The position numbers were made by a program, and so were the translations under genes. 64,000 nt of DNA. Origin: Candidatus Gastranaerophilales bacterium (lineage in GTDB: Bacteria; Cyanobacteriota; Vampirovibrionia; Gastranaerophilales; Gastranaerophilaceae). Under the pieces are notes generated by a model, which was given only the letters and a program-made list of their open reading frames with translations, had not been told where the DNA came from and searched no databases. This document shows positions 56,300-64,000 of this stretch, piece by piece (within the stretch, counting starts at the first letter, position 1; each line of letters starts with the position of its first letter). Location: NCBI GenBank assembly GCA_944325315.1, contig CALVAA010000006.1, positions 1 through 64,000 on the forward strand. The letters run 5' to 3'.

Positions 56300-57556
56300 T
56301 TAAAAATCAATTGCATCAATTTTTACAAGTGTCCAGGGAGACTCTTTTTGTTTTCTCAAAAAATATTTAACAATTACATCATTACTTTTATCTACCGCAA
56401 CAAATTGAACATTATCCGGTAAGCGCATTTTAACACTTTCAAGCACGCTGAAAGAATCAAGTTGATTTGTTTTTGAGACAATTTTTTTATTAAGTACATA
56501 TTTTTTGTTGTTTATATAAATTTCAAGTTGCAAAAACAACGAATCAACTTTTTGGTTGGTATTATTTCTTAAATTAAATGTAATATAGTAGTTTAATTCT
56601 TTGTCAAAAATTTTCTTTTTAGTATAAATATTTGTAGAATCAACTATAAAATCGCCTTTATAAATATAGATATTTTTTAATTTTTTTATAAGATTTTGAA
56701 GCTTAATATTATAATAGTCAACTTTGAATTTTTCATTCAGCATTTTATTATCAAGAATTAAAGAGCTCAAAAGCGTATTATATATATACGGGTTAACCAA
56801 AAAAGGACTGGATTTAAAAACCTTGGAAAAATATCTTTCCGCTTCGGCTTTATCAATATTTAAATAAATCAAACCAAGTTTATAGCTTGCAAGATCGTTT
56901 TCAAAAATTTTATTTGAGTTATTCAAGTTTGAAATTGCTTCTTTAATTCTGTCTTTACTTACATTATAGTCAGCAAGTTCTATGTATGAATTTGAATACT
57001 TTTTTTGAATAGCCATTAAATCTTTTTTAGATTCGATATTTTTAGCATATTTATATGCAACCTGATATGCTTTAGTTGCAGCTTCTGCTTGAGAAACATT
57101 TAAAAAAGCGTCTCCAAGTTTTTCATATATCCTTGCTTTATATTCAATTGTAAGCTTATTGTTGCCCGTAAGTTCCTCAGCCAAGGTAGCGCTTAGAGCA
57201 AAAAGATTGTTTTTTGCGCAAAATATTGAATACGAATAAAGAGAATAATCAGATCTTGACGAAACTTTTAAAGCACTTTCATAATACTGCTGAGCCTGTT
57301 TTAATTCACCCAAAGATTCATATATTTTTGCGAGTTTAATGTGTATAAGATGGTTATTCGGTTCTTTTTGGAGTCTTTTTTCAAGTTGCTCAATTGTACA
57401 GAATTCTATAAGATTTTTCATGGAAAGTTCTTCTGCATTTATTTTATTTTCACTTCTGAATAATAACTCTAATTCAATTCCAAAACACAATACAACAACA
57501 ATAACCGTTGTCATTAAAAAAGTTAAAATATAATTCACAATTTTAAATTTACTCAT
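56300..57556 (-). CDS. TPR protein with N-terminal membrane anchor
   Basis: 418 residues. A transmembrane helix (YILTFLMTTVIVVVLCFGIE) near the N-terminus is followed by TPR units: IHIKLAKIYESLGELKQAQQ, YKARIYEKLGDAFLNVSQAE and YKLGLIYLNIDKAEAERYFS. The last 130 residues are a beta-rich domain (YYITFNLRNNTNQKVDSLFL, ILVKIDAIDF-like end) suggestive of an FxLYD/immunoglobulin-like fold. Starts inside the mgtC stop (ATGAGTAA). Function unknown; a scaffold at the cell envelope is the simplest reading. Confidence 0.82.
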   Translation of the reverse strand: MSKFKIVNYILTFLMTTVIVVVLCFGIELELLFRSENKINAEELSMKNLIEFCTIEQLEKRLQKEPNNHLIHIKLAKIYESLGELKQAQQYYESALKVSSRSDYSLYSYSIFCAKNNLFALSATLAEELTGNNKLTIEYKARIYEKLGDAFLNVSQAEAATKAYQVAYKYAKNIESKKDLMAIQKKYSNSYIELADYNVSKDRIKEAISNLNNSNKIFENDLASYKLGLIYLNIDKAEAERYFSKVFKSSPFLVNPYIYNTLLSSLILDNKMLNEKFKVDYYNIKLQNLIKKLKNIYIYKGDFIVDSTNIYTKKKIFDKELNYYITFNLRNNTNQKVDSLFLQLEIYINNKKYVLNKKIVSKTNQLDSFSVLESVKMRLPDNVQFVAVDKSNDVIVKYFLRKQKESPWTLVKIDAIDF

Positions 57557-58250
57557 AATATTCCCGAATTTCGATTGACTCTATGGATGAAATATTTTTA
57601 AAATATTCATTTATTTCACTCAAACCTTTTTTTGTGGAAACTACGGTACTTAAACGAAGTTCTTTATGATTTATCAATTTTTTATTCAATTTAAAAACTT
57701 TATGGAAATTGTTTTCAATAATATTTTGAATACATTCGCACTCTTCTATCGAAGCAATGATTGAAATTTCATAAATTGTATAGAAGATTTTTCTTTTTGA
57801 AAGAACGTTTTTTTCTAATCTTCTAATTAAAATAAGAACAATTAAAGTAGCCAAGGAAGCAATTATAGCCGTCATATACTCACCGCAGCCGCAAGACATT
57901 CCTATTGCTGCGCACATCCAAAGGGTAGCCGCAGTTGTAATTCCGGAAACATTTGTACCATGGCGCATAACAGTACCTGCACCGATAAAACCGATACCGG
58001 TTATTACTTGCGCTGCGATACGTGCCGGATCATTTGTACCTATAACATCAACCGCTATATGCATTTTAAAACCGTATATAGATAAAATTGTAAAAACGCA
58101 TGCGCCGACACAAACCAAAATATGCGTCCTGAGACCGGCAAATTTTCCCGTTAATTCTCTTTCTATACCCGGAATAAAAGCAAGCATAACCGCCATTGTT
58201 ATCCTAAATAAAATTATAATATTTTCATTTAAACTTCCAACTTCAAACAT
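57549..58250 (-). CDS. MgtC/SapB-family membrane protein
   Basis: 233 residues. Membrane block: FRITMAVMLAFIPGIERELT with the family GxxRE-type turn, AGLRTHILVCVGACVFTILS, RIAAQVITGIGFIGAGTVMR and GITTAATLWMCAAIGMSCG, all strongly MgtC-like. A cytosolic C-terminal ACT-like domain follows. MgtC proteins are tied to magnesium limitation, pH or acid resistance. AAGGA lies 7 bases before the ATG. Operon with the TPR protein. Confidence 0.92.
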   Translation of the reverse strand: MFEVGSLNENIIILFRITMAVMLAFIPGIERELTGKFAGLRTHILVCVGACVFTILSIYGFKMHIAVDVIGTNDPARIAAQVITGIGFIGAGTVMRHGTNVSGITTAATLWMCAAIGMSCGCGEYMTAIIASLATLIVLILIRRLEKNVLSKRKIFYTIYEISIIASIEECECIQNIIENNFHKVFKLNKKLINHKELRLSTVVSTKKGLSEINEYFKNISSIESIEIREYYE

Positions 58251-58261
58251 AATATTTCCTT

Positions 58262-59335
58262 TTACTTTACAGTCTTCGGATCAAGCATATCTCTTATCTT
58301 ATCTCCTAAAACATTAAATGACAAAACTGCAATAAAAATTAAAAAACCGGGCGTTAAAAGCCAGGGTCTATATATTATATTGGCAAATTCCTGCGCTTCT
58401 CTAAGCATATTGCCCCAGCTTGCATCCGGCAGCTGGATTCCAAGCCCCAAAAAGCTCAAACCTGATTCGGCAAGTATATATGAGGGTACGGATAAAGTAA
58501 TTGCAATGATAATATAGCTTGATGTTTGAGGCAATATATGCTTTAAAATGATTCGTGATTTACCTGCTCCTATTGTCTCGATTGATTTGATATAATCCGC
58601 ATTTTTAATCGATAAAACCATACCCCTTATAACTCTTGAAAAACCTGCCCAACCAATAAAAGCAAGTATAGCCGTAATTAGTGCAAATCTTTCTTTCGAA
58701 GTCATATTAGACGGAAGAATTGAAGATAAAATAATTAAAAGATAAAAACTCGGAATAGACATTATAGCTTCAGCTATCCTCATCAAAATTTTATCAACCC
58801 TACCTCCTAAATAGCCGGAAATTCCGCCATATAATGCGCCTATCGGGAAAGAAATCAAAAGAGCAAGAAAACCGATTGTAAGAGAAATTTGCCCGCCAAA
58901 AAACAATCTTGAATACACATCATGTCCATTTATATCCGTACCCAAAAGAAACAAATTACAATTATCAGGTTTGGCAATTAGGTGTTTTTTTGTTTTAAAA
59001 AGCCCTAAAAATCTGTATTCATAACCGTCTGCAAAAAATTTAATATTATATTTTTTATCTCTTTTTTGTTTATATTCAATAGAGAGAGTTTCCCGATTAA
59101 AAGTTTTTGTATAGTTGTATGTGTATGGTTTTTGTAATTTATTATTTTTATCCAATATATAAACATTACTGGGAGGCTGATATGCAAGGCTTCTATTTGC
59201 ATATGTGGGAGGATAAATTGCAAAAAAATCTGCAAAAATTATAAGAAAATACAAGGTAAAAAGAATCAAAAAAGCACAAAAAGGGATTTTGTCCTTTTTT
59301 AAACTGTTAAAAGAAGTTTTTAAACCCTGAATCAA
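58262..59335 (-). CDS. ABC peptide/nickel-type transporter permease (OppC/DppC)
   Basis: 357 residues. N-terminal span FCAFLILFTLYFLIIFADFF, a 100-residue exported segment, then the permease core: LGTDINGHDVYSRLFFGGQI, SLTIGFLALLISFPIGALYG and GISGYLGGRVDKILMRIAEA (EAA-loop region), SIETIGAGKSRIILKHILPQ and GLSFLGLGIQLPDASWGNML. These are hallmarks of OppC-type subunits. The start is TTG overlapping the oppB stop (TTTGATT), with GAGGG 7 bases upstream. No ATPase or binding protein is in the window. Confidence 0.93.
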   Translation of the reverse strand: MIQGLKTSFNSLKKDKIPFCAFLILFTLYFLIIFADFFAIYPPTYANRSLAYQPPSNVYILDKNNKLQKPYTYNYTKTFNRETLSIEYKQKRDKKYNIKFFADGYEYRFLGLFKTKKHLIAKPDNCNLFLLGTDINGHDVYSRLFFGGQISLTIGFLALLISFPIGALYGGISGYLGGRVDKILMRIAEAIMSIPSFYLLIILSSILPSNMTSKERFALITAILAFIGWAGFSRVIRGMVLSIKNADYIKSIETIGAGKSRIILKHILPQTSSYIIIAITLSVPSYILAESGLSFLGLGIQLPDASWGNMLREAQEFANIIYRPWLLTPGFLIFIAVLSFNVLGDKIRDMLDPKTVK

Positions 59336-60297
59336 ATTTTTACCCTCTTGTCTGTTAATTTTAAAAGAATATCTGCCAAAATATTTCCGACAATCAGCAT
59401 AAACGAACCGAGCATCAAACTTGCCATAACCAAATTAATATCTGATTGCATGACAGCTTCAAGAATCAATTTTCCAAGTCCGGGATATTGAAAAACATAC
59501 TCCGTTAAAGCAGCACCCGAAAGTAATCCTGCAAATTCAAACCCTAAAAGTGTAATAATCGGATTTAGTGCATTTCTCACTGCGTGTTTTAATATAACTT
59601 TAGTCTTAACTAAACCCTTTGCGTAAGCAAATTTAACATATTCGCTATTTAAAACGTCAAGCAAATTTGCACGCATCTGCCTTGTAAGAGAAGACAGAGA
59701 AATTGTCGTTAAAACAAAAACAGGAAGAACAAGATGTTTGGATATGTCAATAATTTTATCAAGCAAACCCATTTCAAAAAAATCAACACTTGTAAGCCCT
59801 CCTAAAGGAAACCAACCTGTTTTTTGGGCAAACAAAAGCATTAAAATAGCAAAGAAAAAAGAAGGAATTGCCATTCCCATACTGGATAGAACCGTTAATA
59901 TTTTATCAAACAATGAATTATAATATACTGCACCCAAAATTCCCAACGGAATTGCTATAATCCAGCTAAAAAATATTACACAAACAGAAAGTAACAGAGT
60001 GTTTAAAATTCTATGTTTAATTTTTGTTGAAACTCTTGTATTATCAACACAATAGCCCATATTGCCGCTTAAAAAATTTTTCAACCAAATTGTATACTGA
60101 ATAATCACCGGTTTATTTAAGCCTAAACGTTCAGTTTCTTTTTTTATGGTTTCTTCACTTATTGCAGGATTAAGTTTTAATTGGGCTAAAGGATCAATCG
60201 GAGAAAGACGAATTAAAAAAAAGCTGATTAATGACACTATAAAAAGTATCGGAATCGAGCCTATTATCCTTTTAAAAATATAAACCCAAGTGTTCAT
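59332..60297 (-). CDS. ABC peptide/nickel-type transporter permease (OppB/DppB)
   Basis: 321 residues. OppB-type start YIFKRIIGSIPILFIVSLIS with FFLIRLSPIDPLAQLKLNPA, YTIWLKNFLSGNMGYCVDNT, MAIPSFFFAILMLLFAQKTG and WFPLGGLTSVDFF. The EAA loop reads LDVLNSEYVKFAYAKGL then VILKHAVRNALNPIITLLGF, with FQYPGLGKLILEAVMQSDIN near the end. AGGA lies upstream. It pairs with OppC to form the membrane channel of an oligopeptide or similar importer. Confidence 0.94.
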   Translation of the reverse strand: MNTWVYIFKRIIGSIPILFIVSLISFFLIRLSPIDPLAQLKLNPAISEETIKKETERLGLNKPVIIQYTIWLKNFLSGNMGYCVDNTRVSTKIKHRILNTLLLSVCVIFFSWIIAIPLGILGAVYYNSLFDKILTVLSSMGMAIPSFFFAILMLLFAQKTGWFPLGGLTSVDFFEMGLLDKIIDISKHLVLPVFVLTTISLSSLTRQMRANLLDVLNSEYVKFAYAKGLVKTKVILKHAVRNALNPIITLLGFEFAGLLSGAALTEYVFQYPGLGKLILEAVMQSDINLVMASLMLGSFMLIVGNILADILLKLTDKRVKI

Positions 60298-60348
60298 TTG
60301 TGAATAATCCTACAATAAATTTTATTAAAAATGAATTAAATATAAGAA

Positions 60349-61941
60349 TTAATTAAAAAGATTATTTAATCTTTCTTCAATATCTTTAGGGTCAATTTCA
60401 TTTGTAATATTGTTAACATCCATAGCCGTTTGGAAATATTTTGCAGCTTCAATATTTTCATTTTTGAGAGCATAACTGCGACCCAGATTGTAATACGCCA
60501 AAGCATAATTAGGATTACATTCTATTGCTGTTTTAAAACAATCAATTGCATTTTGAATCTGAACTAAATCATCAAGATAAATTACGCCCAAATTGTTATG
60601 CGCAATATCGTATTCAGAATCAAACTTGATTGAAAGTTTATATTCTTTAATTGCTTCATCCAATTCTCCCATGCCCCAGTATAAATAGCCTAAATTGCAA
60701 TGGATTTTGGAATTATTAGGCTCAAGCTCAAGTGCTCTTCTATATATTATTAAAGCATTTTTGTAGTCTTGATTATCATAAAAAGCACTTCCTAAAGATA
60801 TATAAACATCAATTTCTTTAGGTGTAAGTGAATTGGCCAGTTGGTAATTTGCAATAGCGCAATCGGTATTTTTTTCGACATTCTGCTCAATATATCCCAA
60901 AGTTTGAGCAACAATACTTGTCCAATCTGGTTTGGGATTAATTGAAAGCGCAGCTTGATAATGAGAAATTGCTTTTTGTATCTCGCCTTTCATAAAGTAT
61001 AAGTTAGCAACATTTGAATGTAAAACCGCATTATTTGGGTGAATTTTAATATATTTTTTATAATATGCAATTGCATTGTCATAATCACCCAATTCTTCAT
61101 ACGCTTGTACAAGCCCCGAGTATGCACTATAGCTCAAAGAATCAATCCATAAAGCCATCTTATACTCAATTACGGCTTCATCCAATTTACCCGCTCTTCT
61201 GTATGTATCACCAAGTGCTGTATAAAGAGCAGAAAAGCCGGGCATTTTATCTATGGCACTATTATAACATTCGAAAGCTTTTTCAATTTCGCCCTGGGCA
61301 AAGTATGCATCCGCTTTGCATAACACAGGAAAAATCAAAAGCCATTTTAATTTTGTTTTAATTGTTTTTCTTGCTTCACTATCAAAAGGAAGTGTAATAT
61401 AGGATAAAATAAGCTCTAAAAAACTAATAAACTTCTTCTTTTTATCGGTAAAATAAAGCGCATTCAAGAGTCTGAATTTAGAATAGTGCATTCTTGATGA
61501 GTTTAAAAAGCAATGTTTTAGTGCAATATCAATATGTTCAAGAGCATCTTGAAAACGATCTTTTTTCTTTAAACAGTTCGATATCATATAATGACACTGA
61601 GCCTTGGAAGCATTTTTTTCAATCGCAATATTAAAGTAGTTTATAGCCTTATCAAGTTCTCCTTTATAATAGAGTGCAAGGCCGATTTTGTAGTATATTT
61701 CACCATTATCAATCAGTACTTCCGCCGCTTTTTGATATTCCGTAACTGCTTCATCTATATACTGCTTAGCTTGGTAAATATCTAAATGCCAATCAAGATA
61801 TAAATCTCCGAGCCTGATATGAATATTGGTATCTCCCGGCTCATTGACAAGGAGACTCTGGCAATATTCAATTGCCTTTTGAATTTCTCCTTTTCTTGTA
61901 AAATTGTTGATTTTTTTATCGATTTTTTTTATATCTTCCAA
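60349..61941 (-). CDS. Large soluble TPR-repeat protein
   Basis: 530 residues, almost wholly TPR: ALYYKGELDKAINYFNIAIE, ALGDTYRRAGKLDEAVIEYK, AYEELGDYDNAIAYYKKYIK, VANLYFMKGEIQKAISHYQA, LGSAFYDNQDYKNALIIYRR, LGYLYWGMGELDEAIKEYKL and NLGRSYALKNENIEAAKYFQ, at least ten units. No signal peptide. Start is TTG with GGAG 5 bases upstream. It follows the PilZ gene by 13 bases, so the two may be co-expressed; partner proteins unknown. Confidence 0.88.
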   Translation of the reverse strand: MEDIKKIDKKINNFTRKGEIQKAIEYCQSLLVNEPGDTNIHIRLGDLYLDWHLDIYQAKQYIDEAVTEYQKAAEVLIDNGEIYYKIGLALYYKGELDKAINYFNIAIEKNASKAQCHYMISNCLKKKDRFQDALEHIDIALKHCFLNSSRMHYSKFRLLNALYFTDKKKKFISFLELILSYITLPFDSEARKTIKTKLKWLLIFPVLCKADAYFAQGEIEKAFECYNSAIDKMPGFSALYTALGDTYRRAGKLDEAVIEYKMALWIDSLSYSAYSGLVQAYEELGDYDNAIAYYKKYIKIHPNNAVLHSNVANLYFMKGEIQKAISHYQAALSINPKPDWTSIVAQTLGYIEQNVEKNTDCAIANYQLANSLTPKEIDVYISLGSAFYDNQDYKNALIIYRRALELEPNNSKIHCNLGYLYWGMGELDEAIKEYKLSIKFDSEYDIAHNNLGVIYLDDLVQIQNAIDCFKTAIECNPNYALAYYNLGRSYALKNENIEAAKYFQTAMDVNNITNEIDPKDIEERLNNLFN

Positions 61942-61954
61942 AGTAACTCCAAGT

Positions 61955-62539
61955 CTATTTTTTTACAATTAAACTAAAAACATATTTCATAATTTTATCT
62001 TCGTCAGATGGTGGCAAGTCTATAAATTTTGCACTATAATTGTTTAAAGATGCTTTTACTATTTTTGCCCTGCATCTGATTTCCTTTTGAAAATATCTGT
62101 TGTCAAAAAGAATATCAATTTCATCTCCGTTATTAAGCTTAAAATCATCAAACAAAAAAGCAACTCCGCCTGCCGAAATATTAACGCAATCCGCTTTAAA
62201 TGTTTCATTTTTCAGTATAATTTTAAAGCTCAAATTACTTAAGACTCTTACAAATTCTCTTTTTTGTTCAACCGGGACTGCTTCATTGTTTTCTACAACT
62301 ATGCAATTGTTGCAATCAATAGTGCTAATTGTAGAACTTATCATATTTTTAAGCCCAAGATGTGTATTAACCGTTAAAAACAAAGTATCTAACTCATTAA
62401 TTTTTTTTGCCTTTTCAATAAAAGAATCATTTATAAGAATAAGTATTCTATCATGACTGTAATCAAGCACAACACCTTCAATTAAGGTTTTATCTTTAAG
62501 TTGTATTGATACAAAATTGTCTTTTCTTAATTCTTTCAT
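61955..62539 (-). CDS. PilZ-domain protein (probable c-di-GMP receptor)
   Basis: 194 residues. N-terminal YcgR/PilZN-like half: NFVSIQLKDKTLIEGVVLDY. The C-terminal PilZ domain carries the c-di-GMP signature RxxxR in EQKREFVRVLSNLSFKIIL and [DN]xSxxG in ADCVNISAGGVAFLFDDF; both motifs are intact, so ligand binding is likely. Ends FSLIVKK. It may signal to the TPR protein downstream. The ATG lacks a ribosome site and sits 6 nt from a -10. Confidence 0.92.
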   Translation of the reverse strand: MKELRKDNFVSIQLKDKTLIEGVVLDYSHDRILILINDSFIEKAKKINELDTLFLTVNTHLGLKNMISSTISTIDCNNCIVVENNEAVPVEQKREFVRVLSNLSFKIILKNETFKADCVNISAGGVAFLFDDFKLNNGDEIDILFDNRYFQKEIRCRAKIVKASLNNYSAKFIDLPPSDEDKIMKYVFSLIVKK

Positions 62540-62545
62540 AAAACG

Positions 62546-62574
62546 ATTTTAAATTATTTTTAATTTTTAGGCAA
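62546..62574 (-). promoter_or_regulatory. Promoter of the PilZ gene (leaderless start)
   Basis: Minus-strand TTGCCT (62574-62569), 17-nt spacer, TAAAAT (62551-62546), then 6 nt to the ATG. The -35 lies at the end of the upstream cyclo-ligase gene. Confidence 0.6.
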
Positions 62575-62578
62575 ATAA

Positions 62579-63130
62579 TTAATCAGATAAAATTTTGTCG
62601 CATTTAACGTCAAGTTTATCTTCAACAAATGTATTGTTAATAAAAATTTTTGGAACAACAATAATCTTTTTTGCTTTAATATTGTTTTTTGAAAAAAATT
62701 TATCGTAAAAACCAAGTCCATAGCCGAGCCTGAATTTTCTTGAATTAGCGATAAGCGCAGGTATATACATTAAATCAAGATATTTTGGGCTAATAATTTC
62801 TCCGGTTGCTTCTTTTATTCCGAATTTTCCAATTTTAAAGCCTGCATCTGGAATATATTTTCTGAACTTTAGCTCGGTGCCGACACAGGAAGGAAAGTAA
62901 AAATTTTTGCCTTTGAAATTGATTAAAGACAATAAATCCACCTCGTTTTTGTATGGATAATAAAGAGCAATATTTTTAGCAATTAAAAATTCCGCGGAAT
63001 TCAATATTTTAGAAACTATAGCCGAAGAAATCCTCTTTATGGAATTTGTTTGAGCTAAAAAGTTTCTTTTTTGAAGCGCAGCTTTTCTTAGTTTGTTTTT
63101 GTTTTGTTTTAACAGAATATTATTTTCCAT
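62579..63130 (-). CDS. 5-formyltetrahydrofolate cyclo-ligase
   Basis: 183 residues. ATP-dependent conversion of 5-formyl-THF to methenyl-THF. The N-terminal KLRKAALQKRNFLAQTNSIK, the middle NIALYYPYKNEVDLLSLINF and the diagnostic FRLGYGLGFYDKFFSKNNIK (GYGxGYYDR motif) are all present; length matches. The ATG lies 2 bases after the HIT gene stop, with no ribosome site, so coupling is probable. Confidence 0.93.
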   Translation of the reverse strand: MENNILLKQNKNKLRKAALQKRNFLAQTNSIKRISSAIVSKILNSAEFLIAKNIALYYPYKNEVDLLSLINFKGKNFYFPSCVGTELKFRKYIPDAGFKIGKFGIKEATGEIISPKYLDLMYIPALIANSRKFRLGYGLGFYDKFFSKNNIKAKKIIVVPKIFINNTFVEDKLDVKCDKILSD

Positions 63131-63132
63131 GA

Positions 63133-63441
63133 TTAATTTGAAAGAATATGTATATGCAAATGATTAACTTCTTGTCCGGCATTTTTGCCTGTATTAATCA
63201 GGGTTTTAAAATCAGTAATATTTTCTTGTTTATTTATTTTTCGAATTGCTGAAAATAAATCCTTAATTAAATTTAAGTCCTCAACATAGTTCAAAGATAC
63301 AATATGTTCTTTCGGAATCACAAGAATGTGCTTCTTTGCTTTAGGATTAATATCATTAACAGCAAAACATACATCATCTTCGTATATAAATTTTGAAGGA
63401 ATTTCCCTGTTTAATATTTTACAAAAAAAGCAATTGTTCAT
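63133..63441 (-). CDS. HIT-family nucleotide-binding protein
   Basis: 102 residues, slightly short for the HINT branch (about 110). It hydrolyses or transfers nucleoside phosphoramidates. Cys-rich start MNNCFFCKILNREIPSKFIY, then AVNDINPKAKKHILVIPKEH, and the catalytic HxHxH in VNHLHIHIL. AGGAG lies 8 bases before the ATG. Operon with the folate cyclo-ligase. Confidence 0.94.
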   Translation of the reverse strand: MNNCFFCKILNREIPSKFIYEDDVCFAVNDINPKAKKHILVIPKEHIVSLNYVEDLNLIKDLFSAIRKINKQENITDFKTLINTGKNAGQEVNHLHIHILSN

Positions 63442-63544
63442 ATAATTTCTCCTAAAGTAATAATATTATTATAAATTAAAAATATTAATTTTGCTTTAAA
63501 TATTTTATTTAAATAAAATATTGTATTAAAATATTAACTATATT

Positions 63545-64000
63545 ATGGGGATGATTTTTAAAAAAATTATATCATTATTTTTAGTTTGTATTTTTTTAAA
63601 TATTCAAACTCCTGCTTTTGCTACAATTTCAGGGCATATTGAAAAAAATGACTCAAAGGAAGAATTAAACAAAAAACTTTTCACAGGAGAAATAGAAAAA
63701 CTAGACGGGGATGATGTAATTAATCTGACAGTTTCGCAAGTTTTGAGTTCGGGATATACAGTCGAAGGAGATGAATTCTTTGCAGAAGTGACTTCAGATG
63801 TGGAATCAGACAAAGGTATAATAATTCCTGCAGGAACTATTGTCCATGGTATAGTCAAGTTCATAGAAAACCCTAAAAACATGGGTAGAGATGGCTGGGT
63901 AAATGTTGATTTTGACTATATGGTCACACCGGACGGAAGAGAAATACCTATTCAAGCTTCACTTACAACTAAAGACAATCTGGTAAAAGGGGCGGCAAAA
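63545..64000 (+). CDS. Exported hypothetical protein (cut by window end)
   Basis: 152 codons to the window edge. Signal peptide: MIFKKIISLFLVCIFLNIQT then PAFA, cleavage likely after AFA. The mature part reads GHIEKNDSKEELNKKLFTGE, VSQVLSSGYTVEGDEFFAEV, IIIPAGTIVHGIVKFIENPK and VDFDYMVTPDGREIPIQASL. The PAGT-v-G and D-Y-x-x-x-P-DG-R wording resembles beta-barrel domains of periplasmic or secretion proteins, but I cannot name a family. ATG 63551 is an alternative start. Confidence 0.7.
   Translation, partial: MGMIFKKIISLFLVCIFLNIQTPAFATISGHIEKNDSKEELNKKLFTGEIEKLDGDDVINLTVSQVLSSGYTVEGDEFFAEVTSDVESDKGIIIPAGTIVHGIVKFIENPKNMGRDGWVNVDFDYMVTPDGREIPIQASLTTKDNLVKGAAK

Overview
The window is an AT-rich bacterial chromosome segment with dense, mostly short operons. 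Small proteins with an N-terminus such as MKISFNPNS...FSAN (18104), an AdhE/Rex fermentation pair, ThyX, NadB/NadC and a gut-type gokushovirus prophage together suggest an uncultured gut bacterium of the Melainabacteria/Vampirovibrionia (Gastranaerophilales) type. This assignment is an inference from protein style; there is no rRNA in the window to prove it.

Layout. 0-2.8 kb is accessory: a cut-off gene, a possible ADP-ribosyltransferase-fold protein, a decayed aldo/keto reductase and an MmcQ/YjbR protein. 2.8-32.4 kb is housekeeping in short divergent blocks: hom-thrC-leuS, gltX, an Orn/Lys/Arg-type decarboxylase with deoB, ligA with a SIMPL-domain exported protein, a large SNF2 helicase, rpmE-thyX-prfA, lepA, a Nudix/ThiE-like pair, an ECF sigma factor with a partner, murA, yidC, mnmE, a secreted-type coiled-coil CHAP hydrolase and an FAD oxidoreductase.

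32.56-38.12 kb is the standout: a complete microvirus (gokushovirus-like) prophage of about 5.5 kb. All its genes are on the minus strand: small leader ORFs, scaffold VP3, a small membrane protein overlapping VP3, major capsid VP1, a 49-residue basic protein, pilot protein VP2 and the HUH replication protein VP4. It is bounded by 36-bp exact direct repeats whose core is a XerC/XerD dif site. It encodes no integrase, so integration at the chromosome-dimer-resolution site by host XerCD is the obvious mechanism. The dif site also implies that this window spans the replication terminus.

38.1-51 kb carries a NarL-type response regulator, a repeat-rich leader before a rhodanese protein, rex and adhE, a stand-alone TOPRIM protein, a degenerate epimerase, nadB-nadC, gpmI, lgt and a TPR lipoprotein. 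51-64 kb is nearly all on the minus strand: infB-rbfA-truB-gerMN, mgtC with a TPR protein, an orphan oppBC permease pair, a 530-residue TPR protein, a PilZ protein, a HIT protein and 5-formyl-THF cyclo-ligase, ending in a cut-off exported protein on the plus strand.

A recurring theme is expression signals. At least eight first-in-operon genes have a -10 hexamer ending 6-7 nt before the ATG and no Shine-Dalgarno, which predicts leaderless mRNAs. Operon-internal and phage genes instead carry strong AGGAG sites.
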